Assembly: GCA_038562555.1 (NCBI GenBank)
Contig: JBCFBK010000008.1
Location: forward strand, 1 to 64,000
Length of the DNA stretch: 64,000 nucleotides
Origin: JBCFBK01 sp038562555
GTDB lineage: Bacteria > Bacteroidota > Bacteroidia > Bacteroidales > Prolixibacteraceae
Direction: 5' to 3'
Positions 8,154 through 17,065 of the stretch are shown piece by piece. Numbering within the stretch: position 1 is the first letter of the stretch; the number at the start of each line of letters is the position of its first letter. Both the position numbers and the translations under genes were made by a program. Under the pieces are notes generated by a model. The model saw only the letters and a list, made by a program, of their open reading frames with translations, did no database searches and was not told the DNA's origin.

Positions 8154-9470
8154 ATGGATAAAGTAAAGCGGGGAAAAGTAAATATGGTCACCCTCGGGTG
8201 CTCAAAAAATCTTGTCGATTCTGAATTGCTGCTGAATCAGCTCAATCTGAACGGATTTAAGGTGGTTCACGAGAGCGAAAAGGATGATGCCAACATCGTC
8301 ATCCTGAACACCTGCGGCTTTATTGCCGACGCCAAGGAAGAGTCGGTGAACACGATCCTTAATTTTGCAGAGGCGCGTAAGACAGGAAAACTGGATAAAT
8401 TGCTGGTTATGGGCTGTCTGTCAGCACGTTACAAGGATGATCTGATCAGTGAAATCCCCGAAGTGGACAAGTTTTACGGGAAGTTCGATATCCGCCAGAT
8501 CGTGAGCGACCTGAATGCCAATTTTTTCGAGCAAAAGCTGTATCATCGCGTGCAGACCACTCCTTCTCATTTTGCTTATCTGAAAATCAGCGAAGGCTGC
8601 AACCGGCATTGTTCGTTTTGTGCTATTCCGCAGTTTACCGGTAAACACCAGTCACGCAGCATCGAAAGCCTGCTTGAGGAAGCCACGGATCTGGTTGCCG
8701 GCGGAGTGAAAGAGCTTCTGATTATTGCCCAGGACCTTTCGTATTACGGTATAGACCGATATGGGGAAAGCAGGCTGGCAGAGCTGATTGGCCGGCTGGC
8801 CGACATCGACGGACTCGGATGGATCCGCCTGCATTATGCCTATCCTTCGAAATTTCCAATCGATGTATTGAAGGTGATGCGTGAGCGGAAAAACGTCTGC
8901 AATTACCTGGACATTCCGCTGCAGCATATCAGTGACCGCATGCTGGGCATGATGCGTCGAAAAATAACAAAGGACGAAACGATCAGCCTGATAAAAAAAA
9001 TCCGCAGGGAAGTTCCCGGCATTGCACTGAGAACCACTTTCCTCGTAGGACATCCCGGAGAAACCGAGGAGGATTTTAATGAGCTGAAGTCGTTTGTCAG
9101 GAAGTATCCTTTCGAACGGGTAGGGGTTTTTGCCTATTCGAACGAAGATGATACCTATGCCTTTAAGATGTACCAGGACGACATTCCTCAGGAAATAAAA
9201 GAGCAAAGGGCAGCAGAACTGATGGAACTTCAACAGGTTATATCACTCAATTTAAACAATAGGTTTATCGGTAAAAATATTCGGGTACTGATCGACAGAG
9301 AAGAAACGGATTGCTTTGCAGGCCGAACCGAATTTGATTCACCTGAGGTCGATGGCGAGGTCCTGGTTGAAAAATCAGCAGGCATCAGCACCGGCAACTA
9401 TTATACGGTAACCATTACCGGAGCCACTGAGTTTGATCTCTATGGTAAGTTACAAAACAGTTGCGAGTAG
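8154..9470 (+). CDS. rimO: Ribosomal protein S12 methylthiotransferase RimO
   Basis: A 438-residue radical-SAM methylthiotransferase that adds a methylthio group to a conserved aspartate of ribosomal protein S12. The N-terminal UPF0004 domain begins NMVTLGCSKNLVDSE and carries three cluster-binding Cys (LGCSKN, NTCGF, MGCLS). The central motif CNRHCSFC (from residue 149) binds the radical-SAM cluster, and a C-terminal TRAM domain follows. LGCSKNLVDSE and the downstream DIPLQHISDRML motif distinguish RimO from MiaB. The frame starts earlier at a TTG (8133), but the ATG at 8154 is preferred. It lies behind ftsY. Confidence 0.96.
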   Translation: MDKVKRGKVNMVTLGCSKNLVDSELLLNQLNLNGFKVVHESEKDDANIVILNTCGFIADAKEESVNTILNFAEARKTGKLDKLLVMGCLSARYKDDLISEIPEVDKFYGKFDIRQIVSDLNANFFEQKLYHRVQTTPSHFAYLKISEGCNRHCSFCAIPQFTGKHQSRSIESLLEEATDLVAGGVKELLIIAQDLSYYGIDRYGESRLAELIGRLADIDGLGWIRLHYAYPSKFPIDVLKVMRERKNVCNYLDIPLQHISDRMLGMMRRKITKDETISLIKKIRREVPGIALRTTFLVGHPGETEEDFNELKSFVRKYPFERVGVFAYSNEDDTYAFKMYQDDIPQEIKEQRAAELMELQQVISLNLNNRFIGKNIRVLIDREETDCFAGRTEFDSPEVDGEVLVEKSAGISTGNYYTVTITGATEFDLYGKLQNSCE

Positions 9471-9521
9471 TAAGTAGTAAGACGAGAATCACTACTCGAG
9501 GCTCGCTACTCATTACTTTTT
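9465..9521. repeat. Intergenic AGTAG/CTACT-rich spacer between convergent genes
   Basis: Between the rimO stop and the convergent esterase, short AGTAG/GTAAG words on one side are answered by CTACTC/GCTACTC words on the other, giving several overlapping imperfect inverted repeats. A T-run follows. It may act as a transcription stop for rimO. It resembles in style the other low-complexity spacers of this window. Confidence 0.35.
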
Positions 9522-10522
9522 CCGCTGGCTTTCATTCCCAGTACCTCCTTCGCAAACCGGATACAGGCCTGTTCCACCTCCGGCTGTGCTTTTGAAAACA
9601 GCTCACATCCGATTACATGGGTCCCGGCGTTAAAAGCCTGCTTTTGCTTCAGTTCACCGGGTGTAGCCAATTGCTCAAACATGTCGAGCATGGCATCGAC
9701 CCTGACGGTGCCATCCTGATGCTCTTCATCCTGATAATAATAAGCCAGAAAAACAGGTATTTTGACCCGCCTGAAAAGTTCCTTATTCATCGTGGCATCG
9801 ATCAGTTGTTGCAGGTAGACCGTGGCTTCAAGCCGGTAAAAGCAGTTCCAGTACCGGCACTCCTCCGCCTGCGTGTCTTCGTTTATGTACCGGTAATTGC
9901 TGCCAAAGGCAGCCCGTGCAATCTGAAGCCCCCAGGGACCTGATAACAAAAATGCCGAAGGATTGTTAATCCGGATATTCGGTGAAAGCAGCAGCAGTCC
10001 GGCTATTTGATCCGGAAACTCGGCCGCCAGTTTCAGAGACAGCGTTCCGCCTGTCGACGTACTCATCACGACCACTTTGTCTCCCAGCAGTCTTGCAAGC
10101 TGCAGAGCGTCTTTTGCCGACTCATACAGCCGGTCGGGTGTCATCTCCTCGAGCGGCTCGGATACAGCCAGCCCGTGTGAAGCCAGTCTGGGGATAAAAG
10201 CGTTTGCCTTAAAATGCCGGGCAAAGTTCACGTGGGTAGGATAACCTTCATAGCCTGATGCTGAAAAACCGTGCAGGTAAAGGAGAACATGAGCTGTTTT
10301 CCTTTTCATGCTGTCATTTTCCCAAACGATTTTGCTTGCATTTCCCGGCTTTACCGGCAATGCATTTTCTTTTTCTTTCAGATAGTTATCCAGATCATGC
10401 AGTCCGGCAGTGATTGGCGTAGTTTCATTATTTAAAAGAGGTTTGGGAGGTTTTGGCCCTGCCAGAAATACACTCGTTGCCAAGGCTAAGAAAATTACGA
10501 TAATACGGATTAAGCGTTTCAT
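9506..10522 (-). CDS. Secreted or membrane-anchored alpha/beta hydrolase
   Basis: A 338-residue protein with an N-terminal hydrophobic segment (RIIVIFLALATSVFLAG) that is a signal peptide or anchor, so it probably acts in the periplasm. The alpha/beta-hydrolase core shows the oxyanion strand LLYLHGFSASG, a nucleophile elbow STSTGG after KVVVM, an acidic region (YYQDEEHQDG) and a late histidine in NAGTHVIGCELFS. The elbow is SxSxG rather than GxSxG. The substrate is unknown; a carboxylesterase or lipase-like role is plausible. It stands alone, convergent with rimO and divergent from sucA. Confidence 0.82.
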   Translation of the reverse strand: MKRLIRIIVIFLALATSVFLAGPKPPKPLLNNETTPITAGLHDLDNYLKEKENALPVKPGNASKIVWENDSMKRKTAHVLLYLHGFSASGYEGYPTHVNFARHFKANAFIPRLASHGLAVSEPLEEMTPDRLYESAKDALQLARLLGDKVVVMSTSTGGTLSLKLAAEFPDQIAGLLLLSPNIRINNPSAFLLSGPWGLQIARAAFGSNYRYINEDTQAEECRYWNCFYRLEATVYLQQLIDATMNKELFRRVKIPVFLAYYYQDEEHQDGTVRVDAMLDMFEQLATPGELKQKQAFNAGTHVIGCELFSKAQPEVEQACIRFAKEVLGMKASGKSNE

Positions 10523-10725
10523 TACCGGTACCTGATTTATAATAAGACCAATTTACTCTTTTTTTAGTTTCACCCGGAACAAAAAAACGAATATTCCTGT
10601 TTCAGCATGGCGGTGCCGTGAATTCCGGCATTACCGGGGAGAACAGGCTAAACTTTAAAACCGTATAATTGTTAAAGTTTTAATGAATTGATAATATTAA
10701 AGTCAGATTAACCGACCGTTGTGCT

Positions 10726-13455
10726 ATGGATAAATTTTCGCAGGTAGGCAACCAGGAGATTGCCGCTATCGATGAACTATACCAGGACTATCTGAAAGAT
10801 CCTGAACTCGTTGACGAAAGCTGGAGAAATTTTTTTAAAGGATTCGAGTTGGGCAGGACCAATTTTAACGGGAAGCTCATTGCCCCGGAAAGTCAGATCA
10901 ATAAAGAACTGGCGTTGCTGAACCTGATCGACGGGTATCGTATCCGCGGACATTTGTTTACTAAAACGAATCCGGTTCGTACCCGGAGACAATATACGCC
11001 CACGCTGGCCATAGAAAATTTCGGACTTGAAAAAAGTGATCTTGAAACGGTTTTCCAGGCCGGAAATAATATCGGAATTGGTCCAGCATCTTTAAAGGAC
11101 ATTATTGCTCATCTGGAGGCCACCTATTGCGATTCCATAGGCGTGGAATATGCTTATCTGCGCGATCCTGCCATTGTGCGATGGCTTCGTCAAAAGATGG
11201 AAGGCAGCAAAAATTCGCAGGAGTTTACCGCCGACGACAGGAAGCACATTTTTTATCATCTGAAGGTTGCAGTCGGTTTTGAGAACTTCATTCATAAAAA
11301 ATTTGTCGGGCAAAAAAGGTTTTCACTGGAAGGGGCAGAATCGTTGATCCCGGCCATGGATGCGGTAATTGAGCATGGCGCTGATCTGGGGATCTGTGAA
11401 TTTGTGGTTGGTATGGCGCATCGGGGAAGGCTTAATGTTTTGGGAAACATTATGAAGAAACCCTATGAAAGCATTTTCAAAGAATTTTACGGAACGGAAT
11501 ATGAAGAAGGCATTTCACTTGGTGATGTAAAATACCATCTGGGATTTGATAATACGGTTAAGTCGGACAACGGGAAGGATATCAGGCTAAGCCTTGTGCC
11601 CAACCCATCCCACCTGGAGGCGGTCGGTCCCCTTGTGGAAGGGATGTCACGTTCGCGGATCGATGCCATATACGATGGCGATGAAAATAAGCTGGCGCCA
11701 ATCCTCATACACGGTGATGCGGCTGTTGCCGGTCAGGGGGTCGTGTATGAAGTAATCCAGATGTCGTTGCTGAACGGATATCGCACGGGCGGAACCATTC
11801 ACCTGGTCATTAACAATCAGGTTGGCTTTACGACCAACTACCTGGATGCCCGGTCCAGCACCTACTGTACGGATGTGGCCAAAGTTACCCGCTCACCGGT
11901 GTTTCATGTGAATGGTGATGATGTGGAAGCCTTGATTTATACCATCCGTCTGGCAATGGAATTCAGGCAAAAATTTCATACGGATGTTTTTATCGATATT
12001 TTGTGTTATCGCAAATACGGGCACAACGAAGGCGATGAGCCACGCTTCACTCAACCTCTGCTGTATAAGGCCATCAGTGCGCATAAGAATCCCCGCGATA
12101 TTTATGCGGAAAGGCTGTTGGAGCTTGGAATCATGACGGAAGAGGAGGTTTTGAAGGAAATAAGGGAATTCGATGACTTTTTGGGCTCAAAGTATCAGGC
12201 ATCTGAAAAGATCGAGAAACTAAAGATCAAAAAATTTCTCGTAGAGGAATACCGTACCTATGAAAAGCCGTCAAAATTCGATTTTTTTAAAAAAGTCGAA
12301 ACGGCAGTCGCTAAGGATACACTTATCGCATTGGCCGGGCGGGTCAATTACGTCCCCGAGGATAAAGTCTTTTTCAGTAAGGTAAACCGGATTCTGGCTG
12401 ACCGCAGAATGATGATCGCTGATAATAAACTCGATTGGGCAATGGCCGAATTATTGGCATATGCTACGTTACTTAATGAAGGCCATCCGGTGCGTGTCAG
12501 CGGGCAAGACACTGAACGCGGGACCTTCGCACACCGGCATGCCTCGTTTGTGGTAGCCGATATGGATGAGAAATATTTTCCGTTGAAGCATCTGTCGGAC
12601 AAACAGGCCCCTTTCCATATTTACAATTCACCGTTGAATGAATACGGAGTGATGGGCTTCGAATACGGCTACGCCATGGTGCAACCCCACGCCCTGACCA
12701 TCTGGGAGGCACAATTTGGTGATTTCAATAACGTGGCTCAGGTGATTATTGATCAGTATATTTCATCAGCCGAAGAGAAATGGGGTTTGATGAACAACCT
12801 GGTTCTGTTTCTTCCGCACGGTTATGAAGGGCAGGGACCGGAACATTCGAGCGCCCGTATCGAACGTTTTTTAACCCTGGCAGCCAACAACAATATGCAG
12901 GTGGTTATGCCGACAACACCAGCGAATTTTTTTCATATGCTGCGCAGGCATCTGAAGTGGGAGAGCCGTTTGCCGCTGATTGTTTTCACCCCTAAAAGCC
13001 TGCTTAGGCATCCTGATGTGACCGCCACGCTTGATGAACTGGCGCAGGGACATTTTCAGGAGGTGATTGAGGATCACCAGGTCAAAGTACCGCGGGTCAG
13101 GCAGCTTGTGCTGACATCAGGGCGCCTTTATTATGACCTGATCAGAAAGCGTGCGGAAGTCGGCGATGAAACGACGGCAATTGTCCGGCTGGAACAGTTA
13201 TACCCGTTTCCGGCTGCCCGGCTTGACGCCATTATGAAAAAGTATAGTCATGCAACGCGGCTGATCTGGGCTCAGGATGAACCGGAAAATATGGGATCAT
13301 GGCTTTTTGTCAAACGAATGATGCCCGAAGTAAACCTTGAAGTAGTGTCCCGGCCCGAAAGCGGAAGTCCGGCCGGCGGATTGATGAAACAGCATAATCT
13401 GCGACTGGACAAAATATTAACTACTATCTTTAATCAAAAAATATTAGCCTCATAA
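10726..13455 (+). CDS. sucA: 2-oxoglutarate dehydrogenase E1 component
   Basis: A 909-residue thiamine-diphosphate enzyme that decarboxylates 2-oxoglutarate in the TCA cycle and passes the succinyl group to the E2 lipoyl arm. The N-terminal segment (EIAAIDELYQDYLKDPELV) matches the E2-binding tail of E. coli-type SucA. Core motifs include the substrate-binding HRGRLNVL, the ThDP/metal region HGDAAVAGQGVVYE followed by NNQVGFTT, and the transketolase-like C-terminal half with SGQDTERGTFAHRH and GHGYEGQGPEHSSAR-like sequence. Length is normal. SucB follows 86 bp downstream; the E3 subunit gene is not in the window. Confidence 0.97.
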   Translation: MDKFSQVGNQEIAAIDELYQDYLKDPELVDESWRNFFKGFELGRTNFNGKLIAPESQINKELALLNLIDGYRIRGHLFTKTNPVRTRRQYTPTLAIENFGLEKSDLETVFQAGNNIGIGPASLKDIIAHLEATYCDSIGVEYAYLRDPAIVRWLRQKMEGSKNSQEFTADDRKHIFYHLKVAVGFENFIHKKFVGQKRFSLEGAESLIPAMDAVIEHGADLGICEFVVGMAHRGRLNVLGNIMKKPYESIFKEFYGTEYEEGISLGDVKYHLGFDNTVKSDNGKDIRLSLVPNPSHLEAVGPLVEGMSRSRIDAIYDGDENKLAPILIHGDAAVAGQGVVYEVIQMSLLNGYRTGGTIHLVINNQVGFTTNYLDARSSTYCTDVAKVTRSPVFHVNGDDVEALIYTIRLAMEFRQKFHTDVFIDILCYRKYGHNEGDEPRFTQPLLYKAISAHKNPRDIYAERLLELGIMTEEEVLKEIREFDDFLGSKYQASEKIEKLKIKKFLVEEYRTYEKPSKFDFFKKVETAVAKDTLIALAGRVNYVPEDKVFFSKVNRILADRRMMIADNKLDWAMAELLAYATLLNEGHPVRVSGQDTERGTFAHRHASFVVADMDEKYFPLKHLSDKQAPFHIYNSPLNEYGVMGFEYGYAMVQPHALTIWEAQFGDFNNVAQVIIDQYISSAEEKWGLMNNLVLFLPHGYEGQGPEHSSARIERFLTLAANNNMQVVMPTTPANFFHMLRRHLKWESRLPLIVFTPKSLLRHPDVTATLDELAQGHFQEVIEDHQVKVPRVRQLVLTSGRLYYDLIRKRAEVGDETTAIVRLEQLYPFPAARLDAIMKKYSHATRLIWAQDEPENMGSWLFVKRMMPEVNLEVVSRPESGSPAGGLMKQHNLRLDKILTTIFNQKILAS

Positions 13456-13541
13456 ATTAAAAGGAAAAGCCGGCAGGATCATGCTCATGCATGAATTTTA
13501 CGGTATTTTCCGCATGACGGTAAAAATAAAGGGTAAAACAC

Positions 13542-14819
13542 ATGATAGTTGAAATTAAAGTCCCCACACCCGGCGAATCCATTACCGAAGTTGAGCTGGG
13601 CAAGTGGCTTGTTGAAGATGGGGAAATCGTAGACAAAGATCAGGAAGTCGCCGAAATAGAATCGGATAAGGCCACTTTGACCTTAACGGCTCCGGAATCG
13701 GGAAAGGTTAAATTTCAGGTTAATGAAGGAGACACCGTTGCCGTGGGTGCTGTTGCCTGTACCATTGACACAGAAGCGGCGGGTGTGATATCCAAACCGG
13801 CAGAAGATCCGGGCCGGGAAAAGGTTGCGTCGGTCGGAAAAAGTGAAAAACAGGAAGAAAAAAAGCCGCAGGAACTTACAGTGGAAAATAAAGAGGAAAA
13901 AGGGCAGGAGGAGCATCGGAAAATTAAAGTTACTGCTGTTGCTGAAAAGATGATGGAGGAGAATGACTTGTCGGTAGATGATATTGTTAACGGGCTGCGA
14001 CGAATTACCAAAAAGGAGGTGGAAACAGTCCTGTCGTCTCGTGCACGCCCTGCTGACGTTAGGCCGGGAGGACCTTCCGGATTGTTGCGGGAAGAAACAC
14101 GTCAAAAAATGAGCACGCTGCGCCGTAAACTCAGCGAAAGGCTCGTGGCTGTTAAAGGCGAAACGGCCATGCTTACGACCTTCAACGAGGTTGATATGAG
14201 CCGGATCATGGAGATCCGGGCGCAATACCAGGCGAAGTTCATGGAGAGACATGGCTTTAAACTTGGTTTTATGGCCTTTTTTACGAAAGCTGTGGCAACG
14301 GCAATGGAATTTCATCCGGCAATCAACTCCATGATCGACGGTGACGAGATCATTACGCCCGCTTACGTCGATGTGGGTATCGCAGTACAGTCGCCGAAAG
14401 GACTGATGGTACCGGTTATCCGCAATGCAGAAAGCAAGAGCATTCCGGCCATTGAGCTTGAAATCAAAGAACTCGCTGAAAAAGCGCGGAACAAAAAAAT
14501 TACAGTGGAAGAACTTACCGGCGGGACATTTACCATTACCAACGGCGGGACATTCGGCTCCCTGCTTTCAACCCCAATCATTAATCCGCCGCAATCGGCT
14601 ATTCTGGGTATGCACAACATTCAGGACAGGCCGGTCGCCGTCAGCGGAAAAGTGGAGATCAGGCCCATGATGTATGTTGCGTTGTCGTACGATCACCGTT
14701 TGATAGACGGGAAAGACTCCGTGAGTTTCCTGGTGCGCGTAAAAGAATTGCTGGAGAAGCCGGAACGGTTACTGACCGGAGGGAAAACAGCAGAATCGAT
14801 GTTGCTGGAGCTGGAATGA
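13542..14819 (+). CDS. sucB: 2-oxoglutarate dehydrogenase E2 (dihydrolipoamide succinyltransferase)
   Basis: A 425-residue E2. The N-terminal lipoyl domain has its lipoylated lysine in EIESDKATLTL (residue about 45). A charged Glu/Lys-rich linker follows (about 90-128), then a peripheral subunit-binding region (KVTAVAEKMMEENDL), and a C-terminal acyltransferase domain with the catalytic SYDHRLIDGKDSV motif. It transfers the succinyl group to CoA. It is downstream of sucA in the same transcriptional direction. The linker is more acidic and basic than the usual Ala/Pro type, which is not unusual in this phylum. Confidence 0.95.
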   Translation: MIVEIKVPTPGESITEVELGKWLVEDGEIVDKDQEVAEIESDKATLTLTAPESGKVKFQVNEGDTVAVGAVACTIDTEAAGVISKPAEDPGREKVASVGKSEKQEEKKPQELTVENKEEKGQEEHRKIKVTAVAEKMMEENDLSVDDIVNGLRRITKKEVETVLSSRARPADVRPGGPSGLLREETRQKMSTLRRKLSERLVAVKGETAMLTTFNEVDMSRIMEIRAQYQAKFMERHGFKLGFMAFFTKAVATAMEFHPAINSMIDGDEIITPAYVDVGIAVQSPKGLMVPVIRNAESKSIPAIELEIKELAEKARNKKITVEELTGGTFTITNGGTFGSLLSTPIINPPQSAILGMHNIQDRPVAVSGKVEIRPMMYVALSYDHRLIDGKDSVSFLVRVKELLEKPERLLTGGKTAESMLLELE

Positions 14820-14954
14820 GCAGAAAAGACAGGTCGATGTCGAAAGAATTGGAAGGCAAAGAAACTTCGGGTGGTGCACCGAGGACATTAATTGTTATTT
14901 TTACACCTGTATCCTGAAAAACAAGCCCATTACAGGAAGCTAAAAATAAATTCT

Positions 14955-15683
14955 ATGAAGTGTCTAATTATCGATGATGAACCGTTGGCTCAGCAAATTC
15001 TGGAAGACTACATCAGGCATATCCCGTTCCTGAAGCTGGAAAAAAAATGCAGTTCAGCCTTTGATGCCTACGAAGTTCTGCAAAAAACGACCATTGATCT
15101 GATTTTTCTCGATATTCATCTGCCAAATGTGTCAGGTGTGGAATTTATAGGAAGCCTCGACAACAGACCTATGTTCATCTTTACCACTGCTTATTCCGAA
15201 TATGCCGTGGAAGCCTTTGATCTGAATGCCGTTGATTACCTGTTAAAGCCAATACCTTTCAGGAGGTTCCTGAAAGCCGCCAATAAGGCATATCAGTTAT
15301 TTTCATTGACCCGCAAGGTAAAGCGGGAGGAACTGATCGAAAGTCAGGAGTCTGAGCAGGATTTTATAATGGTAAAATCGGATTATAAATCGGTAAAAAT
15401 CCAACTGAGCCATATTCTGTATATCGAAGGGCTAAAGGACTATGTCAAGATCTACATCCAAAATGAGGAGAAACCGGTAATAACGCTGAATTCACTAAAA
15501 AAAATGGCCGACAGCCTGCCAAACAGCCATTTCATCCGCGTTCACAAATCGTTTATTATCAATACCAATAAAATCAAATCCGTAACAAAAAACCGGATTA
15601 TTATCCACGATAAATGGATCCCGATCGGCGACAACTATAAAAATGACTTTCAGAGTTCAGTTATTAATAAGTTTACCCTGTAA
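14955..15683 (+). CDS. LytTR family response regulator
   Basis: A 242-residue two-domain regulator. The receiver domain begins MKCLIIDDEPLAQQILEDY and has the phosphoacceptor Asp in IFLDIHLP and the conserved Lys in YLLKPIPF. The C-terminal LytTR DNA-binding domain covers about residues 140-242 (FIMVKSDYKSVKIQLSHILY ... FIRVHKSFIINTNKI). The frame opens earlier, but the ATG at 14955 begins directly at the receiver strand. Such regulators are usually encoded beside a LytS-like histidine kinase; none lies next to this one, so it is an orphan and its targets are unknown. Confidence 0.93.
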   Translation: MKCLIIDDEPLAQQILEDYIRHIPFLKLEKKCSSAFDAYEVLQKTTIDLIFLDIHLPNVSGVEFIGSLDNRPMFIFTTAYSEYAVEAFDLNAVDYLLKPIPFRRFLKAANKAYQLFSLTRKVKREELIESQESEQDFIMVKSDYKSVKIQLSHILYIEGLKDYVKIYIQNEEKPVITLNSLKKMADSLPNSHFIRVHKSFIINTNKIKSVTKNRIIIHDKWIPIGDNYKNDFQSSVINKFTL

Positions 15684-15764
15684 GGGCAGACACAGGAAAA
15701 TAAGATCCGGAAGCAGGATAAGACACAAGATACACGTATCAATACCGGAAGGCAGTTGTTGGTG

Positions 15765-15803
15765 CCGGGAGCTAAACGCTCATAGCTAACAGCTTGTTAG
15801 TTA
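15765..15803. repeat. AGCT-rich intergenic repeat (copy b)
   Basis: The spacer between two convergent genes carries AGCT words in the arrangement CATAGCTAACAGCTTGTTAG. The 10-mer GCTAACAGCT recurs exactly in the spacer at 28965-28980, and CTAACAGCT again at 59744-59755. The words form overlapping imperfect palindromes. Confidence 0.45.
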
Positions 15804-17065
15804 TACCTCCGGTGCTGGAACCAGATGTCCTTCAATGAGAAGCCGATGCGCATGCGCAGAAAATTTTCCTGGATCAGGCCTTTTTCGGTAGTGCCGTTAC
15901 GACCGCCTTCAAAGCTGACATCAATGCGTGAATTCTGATTTTGGACATGAACGGGCAAACCAAATCCAAGTGAGATACAAATTTCATCCTGCGCGATGCC
16001 ACGAAGATTCAGGTAAGATTTTGCATACTGAAATCCGGCCCGGTAATTGATCTTTTTGTAGTACTTGGCCAGGTAATTGTTTGTAGGGGTAAACTGAAAA
16101 CCGGAACGGACATACGGGTTATCCTTTAGTTTAACACCGCTCAGATCATAATCATGACTCGACCATTTCTGAAGCCCTGCATCCAGCACGCATAAGAAAT
16201 TCTTGTTGTTTTTGAAAGAGAATCCGATTCCGTATTCTTCGGGTATAATGAAATCATCAGTCGATTCAGATTCGCTTTGATAGACGTTTCCGGCGCTGTC
16301 GTAAGTGGAATTGGTACGTTTTGTAACCAGCGACGTCCCTGGATTATAGATGGCTCCGATCGTCAGATCGCCCGGCTTCAGATTAAGTGTATACTGGGCG
16401 CCGAATTCAAAAAAGAAGTTATGAAAATAGTCTTTGGTTGAGTTGCTGATCGCGTTGCTTCCGATTACTGACAAATTATGATACTGGTTCTGCTCCAGGG
16501 AACCAAATATATAAGATGGTTTGACGCCGAACGACAGGTTTTTATATGGTGTGAACGCCAGATTACCGTATGCGCGGCTGATATTTCCTGAACCGGTAAT
16601 ATCGAGCGGGTACTCGGTAATGCTCCCCTCGATCCAGGCAGTCGTGTTAATCTCATAGCCGGAGTGGCTGAACGGATTGAGACCCAATCCAGCGGCCAGC
16701 CAATTGTTGACGCGCCATCCCATAGCCAGATAGCTTAAGTTCCCATCAGATGCATGAGCCGAATTGCCCTGTGATTTGAAATTAGACGATTTACCGTCTA
16801 TTCCAACTTCAAACATGAAGTTTAAACTATCGATTCCCGTGTAAGAAGCCGGATTTAGTGTATTCAGAAAGGCATTCGAACTAAGTCCGAAACCTGCGCT
16901 ACCCATCGCTGCATTGGCAGCACTGGTCTGCGAACGTAGCTCACCCAGTCCGTACATGGAATAGGGATTGCTGGTATTATTCTGTGCTTCTACAGCAACA
17001 AAACCTGGCAAAAGAAATAAGATGATCAGATGTATGCGGCTAACAATAAGGTTTCGCTTATTCAT
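15797..17065 (-). CDS. Outer-membrane beta-barrel protein, OMPP1/FadL-like
   Basis: A 422-residue protein with a cleavable signal peptide (LIILFLLPGFVAVEAQ) and a barrel-like sequence of alternating short amphipathic strands. The N-terminal NPYSMYGLGELRSQTSAANAA segment and the later LNTLNPASY motif are typical of OMPP1/FadL-like outer-membrane proteins of Bacteroidota. FadL homologues move hydrophobic compounds; the cargo here is unknown. Its ATG overlaps the stop of the upstream DUF4270 gene by 8 bp, so the two are translationally coupled and probably function together in the envelope. Confidence 0.75.
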   Translation of the reverse strand: MNKRNLIVSRIHLIILFLLPGFVAVEAQNNTSNPYSMYGLGELRSQTSAANAAMGSAGFGLSSNAFLNTLNPASYTGIDSLNFMFEVGIDGKSSNFKSQGNSAHASDGNLSYLAMGWRVNNWLAAGLGLNPFSHSGYEINTTAWIEGSITEYPLDITGSGNISRAYGNLAFTPYKNLSFGVKPSYIFGSLEQNQYHNLSVIGSNAISNSTKDYFHNFFFEFGAQYTLNLKPGDLTIGAIYNPGTSLVTKRTNSTYDSAGNVYQSESESTDDFIIPEEYGIGFSFKNNKNFLCVLDAGLQKWSSHDYDLSGVKLKDNPYVRSGFQFTPTNNYLAKYYKKINYRAGFQYAKSYLNLRGIAQDEICISLGFGLPVHVQNQNSRIDVSFEGGRNGTTEKGLIQENFLRMRIGFSLKDIWFQHRRYN

